NCBI GenBank assembly: GCA_007449985.2
Contig: VIIQ02000222.1
Span: 107,190 to 171,189 of the forward strand
DNA: 64,000 bases
Direction of reading: 5' to 3'
From: Desmodesmus armatus
Lineage: Eukaryota > Chlorophyta > Chlorophyceae > Sphaeropleales > Scenedesmaceae
Position 1 is the stretch's first letter. Each line of letters begins with the position of its first letter. Made by a program: the position numbers and the translations under genes. The notes beneath the pieces are model-generated. The model ran no database searches and was not told the DNA's origin. It saw only the letters and a program-made list of their open reading frames with translations. Positions 10,446 to 21,737 of the stretch are shown here, piece by piece.

Positions 10446-12024
10446 TATGTGTGTCTTGTTTGCGGCGGGAGTTCGATTTGGGCAATGCGGCGCGGCGTTC
10501 TGCAGCACTCACAAGCAGTTGGGAGTGGCTCGCAGCCGGGGAAAATGGTGCTGTTGGTGCTGCTGTATTGAGTGGCACGAGTCTTCTGCTACCAGCTGTT
10601 GCAACTGCTGTTGCCATTGTGCATGTGCTCGCTTTGCTAGCTGAGGCATGGACTGGACACTGAGGCAGCCAGGCGTGGCAGTGGCCACTTAGCAGCCATG
10701 ACTGCTGCTTGCCTCAGTGTTCATCGCAGTGGTGCGTCTTGGAGCCACCTTATACTTGGGAACCGGCTGTCTGTGGCTGTGTAGTTTGAAGTTGTGTTGC
10801 AGAAGCCTTCTGCATACCCTCATGCTGCCTGGCTCAGTCACACACAGAGTCACGTGACTCACAGTCTCACAGTGTGCACACTGTGTGGCACACACGAGCA
10901 CAACCGTGGTGGGCCACCAGCTGGTTCGTGCAGTTGGTGTCTTGAAGGCTGGCAATGTGTTGGGGATTGGCTCATTACTGTGGTGAGTGTTTGGAGAGAT
11001 GTCATTGCTGCTCACTGCGAGCTGCTTGGTGTCTGGGGCTGTGTTTGCATGCCTTGTCAGAAAGCTCAGCTGCTTTTACTATGAGTATAGTATTGATGGT
11101 GGGGTGACATAAAAGTTGTATCCCCAAGACTGGACTGCTCTGGTTCATGCAGCTGTATTGTTGTGAGCAGTTCCTGAATAGTAGCACCCCACCTGTAACA
11201 TTCATGCACACATAATGTAGTGTCACAAGCATGAGCAGCACCATGCAGCACAGACATCACTGCTATCAGCCGAAATCAAGCTGCACTGTGCGCCAATGCC
11301 TTGAACTGAACTCAAACCAGCCACACGAACCATACATGAGGAAGAACACAGGGTGCGTGGCAGCATGAAAAGCCAACATCCTACTGCGCCTCACAACAAC
11401 CAGCATTTTGGCGTCTTGCAGCCACAAATGTTGTAGCACGTTGCAATAGCAGCAGCATATGTCAAACATGCATCTCAGCCACTCTCAAACCGCACACACC
11501 TAGCTGTGCCACGTACAAGGGCCACACACTAGCAGCACTGGTCACCAGCAGTGACACAGGACGATCCGTCCTAGCAGGCAAAATGTCAACTTCAGTGCTT
11601 GATCAACAGCTGGACAACATGAGCAACCCACATCCAAACTGCACTCACACTCAGCGACTCAGCCCGCAACAGAGTGCAGGAGGCTGCAAAGGGAGCCCCA
11701 CAACCAGCCAACTGAACAGCCGCCACGGCACCAACAACCATGTCACTGTCACCTCCCACATGGCCAGACACAACATCTGGCAGGCTTGAACAGGATATGA
11801 AGCACAAGAGGTGCCTTGAGCATCATGTCAAGGCTTGCACAGAGCAGCTTCCCGGCCCTCAGGTCACCAACCCAACCCAGTCAAAGCAGCACTTGCCAAG
11901 TTGGCCAGCCACTTACTCACAGCAGATCCAAGTGAGTCAACTTGCAAGAGGCGCATGCTGCACAACTGTCAAACTCAGCCCCACAACCAGCCATCCAGCT
12001 GGCTATAAAGACCACCAGATTCCA
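10446..12024. other. Intergenic region between convergent genes
   Basis: Both flanking genes end here, the LRR gene on + and the GILT gene on -. TGTAA at 11193-11197 on + could end the LRR transcript, about 750 bases after its stop. No coding sequence or repeat stands out. A last small exon of the GILT gene could hide in 11580-11810 if the GTATGT at 12072 is used as a donor. Confidence 0.45.
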
Positions 12025-14621
12025 CTAGTGCGCCACCGCCACACTGCCTCCAGGCACCACATCCTGACATACCTTGGGCAACTGCCCCTTCATCTTCATC
12101 GACAGGCTGGCACAGATCATCTCCTTCCAGGCCTTGAGGTCACTGCCCACCGGGCAGTCCTTCCACTCACCCCCATCCCTCACACACAGCGTGTTACCCT
12201 CCACTTGGACGGTGCAGCTGGTAGCAATGCCTAGGGCAGCGGTGGTGGCAAAGTCGGATTCGAGGATGGCCTGGCGGCCGGGTGAATACATGCAGGCGAC
12301 CATCTGGGTGCCCTCGACAAATGGTACTCCGGTCTCCTGCAGGGGCAGCAAGGAGAGGCGCATTGCACATGTTGTCAGTTGGGACGTAAGTGTTGCAGGT
12401 AAGGTACAGCTATGCAGGGGGATACGTTGGGCAGTACATGCAGGCAAGCATCTGGGTGCCCTCAGCAAATGACACTCCCTTCTGCTGCAGGGGCAGCCAG
12501 GAGCAACAAGGTGATACAGGCTGCACTAGTGCCAACAGTACTGTTACTGATGGTGGCGCTTATTGCCGGCGTTGATGCAAACAGATGCATCATGACAGCG
12601 CTTGAAACGGGACGGCCAGGCCATGAAAGCAAGTACACAGACATGCAGCTGGCAGGTGCACCCCCACCCTTGCCTTTCCTGTCGCTGTTACTCCCCCCCC
12701 CCCCCTGCCTCCCCCCCCTGCTCTAGACACAAAAAACTTTTTGAACTGTAGTCCCAGTGCTAGGTTGTAGCGAAGCAATGCCCCCTGCCATGGACCCCTC
12801 CCACGGCTGCCAGCCAGGCAGTGCCTCTCCTTTAACCCGTGTATCACTGCTGCCCTCAGCTCTCACAGACTATCTCCTCCCCCCACCCACCCACCCGAAC
12901 CCACCCACCCACACCCACTCACCCACACCCTGTCCCGGAATCAACACCTGTGCCTCCCACTCTCACCTTGAGGCACTTGGTTGCAGTTGCAAAGGAGCCA
13001 GTCTGGTCCAGCCCGGCATTGTTGTTGCACAGGATGAAGTTCATCAGCCAGTTGTACCTGAACACAGGACAGAACACCAACAAGAGCAGCAAGATAAGAG
13101 CAACAGCAGAGACAGTACACATCACCATTGTACTCAGCTGGCCACTTGAAGCAAAGAAGTGTGGCTGGTACCGCCAAGGTTTCAGGTTGCTTCAATACTG
13201 TGTATGACAGGGCGAATCACAGCAACATAAAGCCAATGCGCTGCTGTTGAAAGCCAGGGAGTGGTTACCTGTTGTAGTCCTTGCTGTACTGCTGCACACA
13301 CAGCTGCTGCAGGTCCCCTGCACACTCCTCATCACCGTGCTTGCACTTCCAGCTGCCATCATCCTGCAGCACCACATGTGTACAGCAGCAGCAGCATCAG
13401 ATTGAATGGCAGCAGCAGTTTGCAGACATGGTGTGTGGACACAATCGCTGTCCACACCATGCGGCAGCACACACACGACGTGCTTACATATGAATGCTGG
13501 CGCCAACTGCCTGAATGTCCACTGCTGACTAAGCCAACCCGCTGCACTGGTGGATGACGGATGCTGCAGTGTCACAAGTGCAGCAGGGCTGGAACCAGCC
13601 ACATGCAAGCTCATGCACGTGCAGACCTCCCCTTACTGAGCAGCCTGGTTGGCCCCTCATGGACAACAGCACCTGCTGCGCCGCAGCATCCAAAATAAAC
13701 AGACCCTCCCCTCAAACACCTAAAACCTTGCCACGGTTGTAAACACCTCAACGGCCCATCACAACAACTGTGCTGAATAGCCAGCCTAGGAGCCATGGGC
13801 ACAGCTGCTAGTGCCATTCCTGCACAGCTGCTGGCTGGGCGCCCAGCCGCACCGGGTCAAAACAGGGTGTAGTGCATACATAATTGTCTGGCCTGCGACC
13901 AACATCTGCACGTGCAGCACCCCATGAGCAAGCAACTGCGCCTTTTACTACCTGGCTGTCGAGCCCCGGATTCACCACCCCACTGGTATGGATGGGGCCT
14001 AATGACTGCACCACACCAGGCTTCGCTGCTGCTGTTCGCCTGAGATCAAGCTGCTGGCAGTTCCTTGGCCCTGTCGCACCTGCTTGGCACCGATGTAGTG
14101 CATGCGCAGGTTGATATTGTACTTCAGCTCGTCCAGCAGGGCAGCCATGTGGCTCTCACAGTATACTGCGTCCCTGTGGAAGCAAGTGACAGTGGGTGTG
14201 GGGTGACATGGTGTCTGAGTGTGTGGTGTGTGGGGTAGGGGGTGGAGTGGGGGTTCCAGGCTGTCACTGCAGCGACTGTTACTTGTGTCAGATGCAATCC
14301 CAAACACTTGACAGCATGCACATGCGCATGCATGGAGTCCTGCGTGTGTAGCAGCAGCTGCACATGCCGGGTATATGCCACAAGATACCACAACCACAGC
14401 GGAAAGCACCATGCGGTCAATCCTGATGGCAGCTATGCGTTCAAGAATACTCACGGGCACTTCGACATCACAAATAGGTCAACGTCCACCTTCGTTTCGC
14501 ACACGCCCTGAGCACAAGGGTCACCATGATCAGCAGTGACAGCTGGACGACCTGCTGAAACCAGTGGTGCCCCTAGAAAGCATGTCAGAAGGAGCCAGAC
14601 TGATAATTGATGGGACTTCAT
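12025..14621 (-). CDS. GILT-family thiol reductase (gamma-interferon-inducible lysosomal thiol reductase-like)
   Basis: Five exons on the minus strand: 14621-14455, 14173-14080, 13363-13269, 13057-12967 and 12336-12025, all in phase, giving about 252 residues. Residues 1-23 are a clear signal peptide (MKSHQLSVWLLLTCFLGAPL then VSA), so the protein enters the secretory or vacuolar route. The mature part starts VDVDLFVMSKCPDAVYC, the form of the active site seen in fungal and protist members (Cys-x5-Cys rather than Cys-x2-Cys). The family signature follows as CKHGDEECAGDLQQLC, then YNWLMNFILCNN and the C-terminal CVRDGGEWKDC. GILT enzymes reduce disulfides in acidic compartments. The ending is uncertain: reading through gives a stop at 12025, but a GTATGT donor at 12072 would skip the last 15 residues to an unseen exon. 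Confidence 0.85.
12424..12505 (-). repeat. Partial duplicate of the last GILT exon, with its splice acceptor
   Basis: The intron between 12967 and 12336 holds a diverged copy of the start of exon 5 (12283-12357), about 141 bases away. On the minus strand both show CTGCCCCTGCAG followed by codons for a GV-F-EGTQM-ACMY pattern. The copy loses similarity after its ACMYCPTY stretch. It looks like a decaying tandem duplicate and a decoy acceptor. Confidence 0.8.
12690..12932. repeat. Low-complexity C-rich tracts in a GILT intron
   Basis: A C-run broken only by TGCCT lies at about 12691-12720, and CCCA/CCCAC repeats fill about 12881-12932. On the coding strand these are G-rich and could form G-quadruplexes in the pre-mRNA. 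Confidence 0.8.
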
Positions 14622-15449
14622 GATACTGCAGAGACCGGAGGAGGATTGCAGGACGTGAGCTGTGGTGTCGGAATGTGTGTGATCTTGCAGGGGAATGCTG
14701 AGAATGTGGGACAAAGTGGCTTAATACTGCACCGCACCGGTTGTCGCAGTGTGTGTGCAAAATGATGGCAGCTGTACGAGCTGTGCAGGCCCTTGTGGTG
14801 TCTGAGAGTTCAACTTCGATGACAGCTGGGCTGTGCTCTCAGGCGCCGTCCGCTGACATCCTGCTGCAGCATCCTAGCCATTGCACTGGCAGCATCAAAC
14901 TTGAGCCTAAGTCAGATGATATTGTGAAATTAGAGTCCCTCACTGGGACCAATCTCTGCAGCAAAACATCTTGGTATCTGGACGCGTCGCCACACTTGCT
15001 CCTCCATCAAGACACAGCAACTGTACACCAATACACTGGTAGAACCACCACTGCACACCAAAAGAGCTGCATAAACTCCAACAGCACTCGATGACGGCTA
15101 CACGACTGAATGCAACCGCACCCCTCCCCGCACCCCAAACACCCAGGGGGGAGGGGGCCCTCCAATTCATACCAACAGACGCACAACACCTTGCTGTGCA
15201 CAACTGCATCACACTACACACGGTGCACTGGCTGGACGCTGCGGCAGTGCGTGTGCAGCATGCCCCCAGCCTCCACCTGCTGAGCCAACAAAAGAGGTTG
15301 CTCCTCAGGTATAACACACAGGCTTGCTCCCATCCACCACCCACCAACCCACAGAAACTTCACACTCACACTTGAAGGCACCCCCTACCCATCCCCCCTA
15401 CTGCCATACACCCCCTCCTCTTGACGAACAGCACTGGGACAGCACGCCC
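14622..15449. other. Intergenic: GILT promoter side and 3' region of the long F-box/LRR gene
   Basis: 828 bases between two minus-strand genes. Nothing coding was recognised. The half near 14622 should hold the GILT promoter and 5' UTR, and the half near 15449 the 3' UTR of the LRR gene. Confidence 0.45.
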
Positions 15450-18400
15450 TCAAGCAAGCTCAACATTCACATCACACATCGGCATGCTGTCCAGCACAGC
15501 GTACGCCCCCCAGCGCTCCATCTGATTATGCAGCCAGTGCGGCAGGTGCACCGTCATCAACCCTTTGAGCTGCGCCAGCGCCTGCACATCCGGCATAAGC
15601 TCCAGCACAGACCCAACATGCCAGCGCAACTCACGAAGCTTCTGCAGCCCTGTAAGGCCCAACAGCGATCCGTGGGTCAGGGACTGGTTCCCGATCCCCA
15701 CGATCGACAGGCTCTCCAGCTGCCGCAGCTGCGTCTGCGCTGCTACTGCTGTCAGCACAGCATCGCTGAGCCAAGGTAGGTCGATGAGTTCCAGCATGTG
15801 CAGCTGCTCTGTGTGCTGTAGGAGACGCAGCAGGGGCTGTGCAGTTACGACAGGGTCGGTGTCATCGCTTGGTGGGTCAGCAACAGCGTCGCTGGATGCT
15901 GTCCATACGGGACGGCCGTGCTTGTCGCGCTGGCCCTTCAGCATGCTGCCCATGTAGCACTTGGACAGGCTGAGGGTCCTCAGCGCAGGCCTGTGCAGCA
16001 CAAACACAGCACAAGGAGAGTTGTTTTCCACATGGTCAGACACCAGGGGGCAAAGACACAATAGAGCCAAGGCCCCCACATTGAGCTACACAGTTGGCGT
16101 TGATACTTCACTGTATCAATCATTATGCTGCATGTAGAAGCACCCTATCAAAGCACATGGCAATTTCTGCAGGAATTGCAGTTTGCTGAAAGTTGGGAAT
16201 GAGAGCTGTGCAAGCTGCGAACAAGGCTGAGGCCTTACTCAAGTGCAGCAGCGCACATCACAGCCACAGCAGAAGCCGCCACAGCAGCTCCAGCACTCAC
16301 CCGCTGCGCATGCAGCCGTCAACCGGCACCCCCACATAGCAGCTCGCCAGCTGCAGCTCCTGCACGCCAGCAGGCAAATGCTCCAGCAGCACCACAGGCA
16401 AGGAGCCCCCTGGGCTGGTTGGTGGCTGCTTCAGGCCGCTGCAGCCGAGAGCCAGTATGGTGTTGGCTTTGCTGGGCGTCTGGAATTGCAGGACGAGGCT
16501 GGTGAGGCTTGAAAGCCTGCTCAGGCCCTCCCAGGACGTCTCGGACACCGCCAGAGGGGGCAGCCCAGAGAGCTTCAGCGCCTGCATGTACAGAGAGGGT
16601 GAGTAGGTAGGTAAGTGAGCGAGTGGGTGGGATGATTGGGTGCCAGCGATTCACATGACGCCCCATGGGTCGTGGGGTGCAGTTGGTATGAGGCCACGTG
16701 GGAACTAGGAAATCACAAACATAAAGCAAGGGCGCCGCCCATGCATCAGGATGATACGATGCTGCCATCTTTGCATTGACTGCTTGGATTACTGTCAGCG
16801 TCCCAGCAGAAGCAGACGTTGCTGCAAGCCTTGGCTTTCGTACACACATGCAGACAGCACAAGGCTGGAAGCACATCTTCAACGTTCTCTCACGGCAACT
16901 GGTGCTGAGCATTGTTTGCTATTGCATACCTTCAGGTGTGGCCAGGCTGCCGGCAATACGGAGACATCACCCCAGAGTGTTACAGGCGGTTCCTGCTGCT
17001 TCCGCCAGTAGTCGAGGAGGTGTGGCTGCTGCACACCGGCAAGAAAAAGGCATAGACACATGAACACCAAGTGGTGCACAAGCAGAAAGGTGCTGATCTG
17101 CTCCTGGGCTGTCGAGGTGCATGGCAGCACAACAAGCAGCATGCACCAAGCAAGCACGCATGCACAAGGTATGGCTGATGCCGTGCCCGCAACACAACCC
17201 GCCTTAGCTGCTACCATTTTGAACCATCGCTGCTCGCATGGGCGCCAGCAACACTCACAGGCGCCAGCGCATGGTCCACAGGAAGTCAACTCCCTGCGCG
17301 TCATGCGCTGACCCCTTGTGTGCTTTGCACAGCATGCTAAACGTCAGCTGCGCAACACTCACCGTACTCTTCCGCCGCTTGCCCACGCTCTGGCACGCGC
17401 CCGTCAGCACACGCTCCAGCTTAGCTTGGGGCGGCGGCGGAACAAACTTGAGCTGCATCAGCTCCATGGGCTGCGACACCTGCAGGAAAGATGCAGCGGG
17501 ATGGTGTTGAGCCGGTGAACGACCCTATTCCATGTCCACATGTTACTTACAGGTTGCGGTGGTAGGATGCACCAATCAGGGCGCACAGCAGGCAGCATGT
17601 GCAGGGCATCCTACTGCTGGTGGTTGCTCGACTGGCTGCAGTTTTGGCTGTTCAGGTGCGGGCATGCCGTGCTTTCCACACAACGCCATGGGGCAGCAAA
17701 GCAGGGCCGTGCGCACCGGTACCTGTAGGGTCAGCTGCTGCAGCCCTGTCATCTGACTCAATGGTGTCAAGTCCAGGAACGGATAACTTGCACTCGCCTC
17801 AACCTACGCACCACGTACAAACACCCTTTGAGCACCTGCAGAAACTTGCTATTCATCCTCATGCTGCATGTGGCGTGTGCTTGCAGCTCCCACGTCCAAG
17901 CTGAGGGATGTGTGACAGATACTATGCAGGCAAGAGTGTTCTTGCCTGCACAAAATGCTGACAGGATGCAACTGCTCACAAGCATTTGCAAGCGCGACCT
18001 ACGCCCTTGTATACATTCATGTTCATTTGTTGCTGTCCTCATGTGCCCCAAGCTCCTGCTTCACGACCATACTGCTCCGCCGCTGCTATGTACACACAGC
18101 ATGCAAGCACCTAAGCTAATACAAAGCCCAACATGACAGTATTTCAACAAGCATGTGCCACATGCCTCCATGCTCACCACGTGGAGGGCTGTCAGCTGGG
18201 TCAGCACAGTCAAGTCTGCCACATGCTTCTGCGCAATTGACAGCTTCGCCAAGGTCAGCCCCCTCAGGGCAGCAGGAGGCCGGCTCAGCAGCTGTCTCAG
18301 CATCGTGTCAGCTTGGTTAGCGTTGCCAGCGGCCAGCCTGCAAGTATGAGGTGACGTGAGAGGCGGAGAGTGCTGGATATGGATTGCTGGCATACCTGGC

Positions 18401-21252
18401 GGCGTTGGGCCCTTGTGGCCAAGCACAGTCACATGCACGCGCACACTATCTTGGAGAGGAAGCCCAACATGCATGCTATTTGGCTGCGTCGACAAACCCA
18501 ATAGGACAAGCACCGCAGCTGACTGATGGGATACCACTGCCAGCGTTGACAGCCTCTGTCGTCAGGAGCCCAAAACGCCCCAAGCAGCGCGGCCAGGCGC
18601 ATAAGCGCAGGGTTGGGCAGCACCACAGCCACATGCCACCTACAAGTGCCACCCCGCCCATCTGCTGACATCATCTTGCCCCCTATCGGAGTTTTTTCTA
18701 GTCCAGGTCTACGCATGCGCTCTGCATCACTGCTAGTACCACTCCCTCTCATTGTCCGCTCACCCCAGGTCCAGCTCCTGCAGGAAGGTGAGGTCCAGCT
18801 CAACAAAGTCCTCCACCAGGGTGTGTCTGACCGTGCAGGACAGGCGCCTGAGGCTGTTGAGTTTTGTCAGCTGCAGCATGTGCACCAGCAATGGTGGCTT
18901 GCCATAGAGCACGAGCTCTGTCAGGTTGCTGAGCCCACACAGCTTGGTGAAGCTGCTGACTAGGACTGCAATGCAAGGGACAGCAAGAGACAGGGTGGCA
19001 TGAGGTTCACCCTGGGGGCAGGCTGGGGTGCCGTGTAGACCAGCACAAGCTAAGCTTGCGCTTTTTGTTTTTATTTTTTGTGATGATGGTTGGCAACCCA
19101 CAGCAGCAGGATGCGGCAGCGCGCTGAGACCCTGCCATTCCAGGCAGCATGGTCTGCAAGTGGACCAGGGGTCATGTCCAACTGAGTTGCTTGTATAGTA
19201 TATGTACAACATGCTACCTATGTTGGCTTTTTCTTGTGCTGTTGGCTTTGAGGGCCGTAACTGGTCCAGGCTTTCTAGTGTCCTAGGTCACTGGTCGTCT
19301 GGTGGTGTATTGCTTGTCTTGCACCAAGGTCGATTTGCTGCTAGCAGCATGCTGCATGCGCAATGAACCTGGCCGGAAACACGTGTAATGATGATGATGA
19401 TGGTTGGCAGGTGGGAAGCAGCAATGCCCAGTAGTAGCAGGGGGTAGCTGCCGCCAAGGCCATGTGGGCGCGATGGTGCACCCACTTTTTCCAAGCCACC
19501 CAATACTATGCAGACAAATTTCCCCACCTGGCCCAATCTCACAGCGCAGTGTGACAAGGGAGGTCAAGGCTGCTATCAGCTGCAGTGCTTCGCCATCCAG
19601 CTCTGCCTTCTGAGACCCTGTCTGGTCCTTGAGCCAGGCGGGGGTGGTGAAGGCTGGCAGCTGGCTGCCGGGCACCTGCTGGCCCAGCCTGATGTCTAGG
19701 AGGGTGAGATTGGTGGGTCCGCCCTCCTGAGGATTGAGGTTCCCAAGCAGGTTCTGCACAGTGGCGCACGCAGCAGCAGCAGCAGCAAAGGCAGGCAGAC
19801 ATAAGTCACTGCACTGCGCTGCGCTTTGCTTTGCTTTGAGGAGGAACATGGTGGCCAAGGCAAACATGTTGGTTCAGCTTGCAGAAGGCAGGGTTGAGGT
19901 TGCGTAGCAGGTTCTGCACAGTGGCATGCGGCAGCAAGCGCAGGCAGACAAGAGTGAGAGTTCTGCTGCATTGTGAGGGGAGATACGTAGGGCAACAGGA
20001 CTCTGCTGGCTTCGCCTTCCCCAAGGCGAGGCAGCCAAGCAGGTTGTGCGCGCACTGCAGCTTCAAGCAGCAGCACCAGTGGCAGCAGCAGGCAGACAGG
20101 AGTCAGAGTGTTGATGTGCTGCGCTGTGAGGAAAGATGCAGTGGGGCTGAAATCCATGCGTGCGTGCCAGAGGCGCACCAGATTGGCAGACACAGCACGG
20201 CAAGTATTCGCGTGGGCCAGATGGTGCGATACACACAACTGCAACCATTTCGGGCCTGGCGCTGCGCCAGTAGGCTGGCTGCTACACTGCTTTGTTTGAA
20301 TCTGGTGGTGGTGGCTGCAGTGCAGAACGACCCATCATGGCAGCTTTGTGAGGGCAGGAATGCAGGTTCAGGGCTTACCGACAAAGCCAGTGGTGGCATG
20401 GTGGCACTTTCAACGGTCAGGGACTCCAGCTGCTGTGCTTCCATGTCATCAGCAAACAGCACAGGCCATGTACCCTTCTTGGGGCTTTGTGACACCAAGA
20501 AGCGCAGGTGCAGATGCTTCAGCTTGGGCAGCAGGTATAAACCGCTGAAGGTGTCGTACGTGTAGCTGTACTCGCTGCGGGAGTTGAGCAGCAACTGCAG
20601 CTCTGACACAGAGGTGTGCTCTGCGAGGGCATTTAGTGTGTCTGCTGGCCAAGGGGCATGGTAGTCTCCGTTGCTGCCCACCACCAAGGTTGCGCTGGTT
20701 ATGCCTGAATAACAGAAGATCAACAGCAGATCATATAGCATGTGGTTTCACAATTGACTGCGGCATTCTGATCCACCGCGGTGACCGCCGGTACTGCTGG
20801 TGACACTATGTTCACAACGAGCGGCGAGGAGCCACATGCGGAAACGCATGAGCACGTAATACGCAAACGGCCGCTGCCTTTGGTAGCATCTGCAATGGCC
20901 GCATGCAACTGGCTCCAGCAACTGCACCATCGTTCAAATGTGCATCGCCTTGTGCTGCAGCAGCGCCCTTGGTACACTGACAGATGTGCAGTCACTTGCA
21001 TGTTCGTCATCCCTCCTGCATGCGCTGCTTCTTAAGTTGGAACCCAACATTACCCTCACCTGCCCGCAACACCCTGGCCCAACTCTTGCACACCATGCTT
21101 GCCCTAGCAACATCTTCCTGGCTTAGTAGGCTTGCCAGCATCTGCATCAGCTCCGCTGGAAGGCAATCTGTGCTATCCAGGCCATCCTTAGCAATTGCAA
21201 GGGCCTTGCTGCTTGCCCGCTGCTCTGCTATGTCCCGGTTGCGCAGCTTCAT
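15450..21252 (-). CDS. F-box / leucine-rich-repeat protein, multi-exon
   Basis: Eleven exons chain in phase: 21252-21060, 20704-20379, 19753-19528, 18965-18764, 18639-18535, 18337-18178, 17803-17723, 17479-17363, 17028-16930, 16581-16301 and 15990-15450, about 776 residues. Residues of about 31-60 (CLPAELMQMLASLLSQEDVA then SMVCKSWARVLR) form a good F-box. LRR-like stretches follow, including LPKLKHLHLRF, LTELVLYG, LRRLSCTV, LTGLQQLTLQ, LTSLVLQF and LRTLSLSKCYMG. F-box/LRR proteins commonly pick substrates for SCF ubiquitin ligases. The exon at 18639-18535 is the least certain. A further piece near 17290-17256 (VDFLWTMRWR) looks coding but cannot be joined in phase, so I left it out. This gene differs from the two-exon LRR family elsewhere in the window. 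Confidence 0.8.
19731..20130 (-). repeat. Three diverged tandem units around an exon 3 boundary in the F-box/LRR gene
   Basis: Units at about 19731-19835, 19891-19978 and 20026-20130 share the order (G)CAGGTTCTGCACAGTGG, GCAGCA-rich tract, GGCAGACA-AGT, and TGCTGC-TTGTGAGG. The first overlaps the true acceptor of exon 3 at 19754. The second carries a copy of the acceptor and the first 20 or so coding bases (NLL-NLNP) at about 19912. The repeats lie in the intron between exons 2 and 3. Confidence 0.75.
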
Positions 21253-21737
21253 TCTTCAACTCCGTCTGGAGGATACTGTTGGATGCAACACTGATATGAC
21301 GAATGGTTGATGAGGACAAGATAGCCAGAGCAACTGAGCACAGTTGGGCAACAACAAGTGCTGTGCGTGCTGAGTTGCTTTTGGGTTCACTTCTTGAATA
21401 AGACAGAAAAGTTTGCCCTCGACCATCTGATACGTTCTAGGCATACGCACTCAGCATGATGGATCAAACCAAAGCAAACTGCTTTCAAAACAAGGGTGTA
21501 GCAACTGCTACAGGGTTCAGCTCTGCCAAAAGCGGGAAGCCGCTACAGACCGCGAACGTTCACTGAACCAACTGAGGTTTTACTGTGTTCACTTTTTTCA
21601 CCCTCAGCTTGCGTGTTGCCTATCCAGTTGATCTTCCTTTTTACCTGATCCAACACAACGTTCCTGCCACTCGTTAATATCTGCCTTTCTATTCAGTGTC
21701 AACAAAAGTTCAACTGTATCAGCACATCACAAAGCAG
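21253..21737. promoter_or_regulatory. Shared divergent promoter region
   Basis: The F-box/LRR gene starts at 21252 on minus and the TPR gene at 21738 on plus, leaving 485 bases between the two start codons. Both 5' UTRs and both promoters must lie here, unless leader exons overlap the partner gene. I see no strong TATA box or long repeat. Confidence 0.6.

Noticed and set aside
17256..17290. Extra exon (VDFLWTMRWR) in the long F-box/LRR gene
   Set aside because: Flanked by AG and GTGAGT and looks coding, but its 35 bases break phase with the next exon, whereas skipping it keeps phase.
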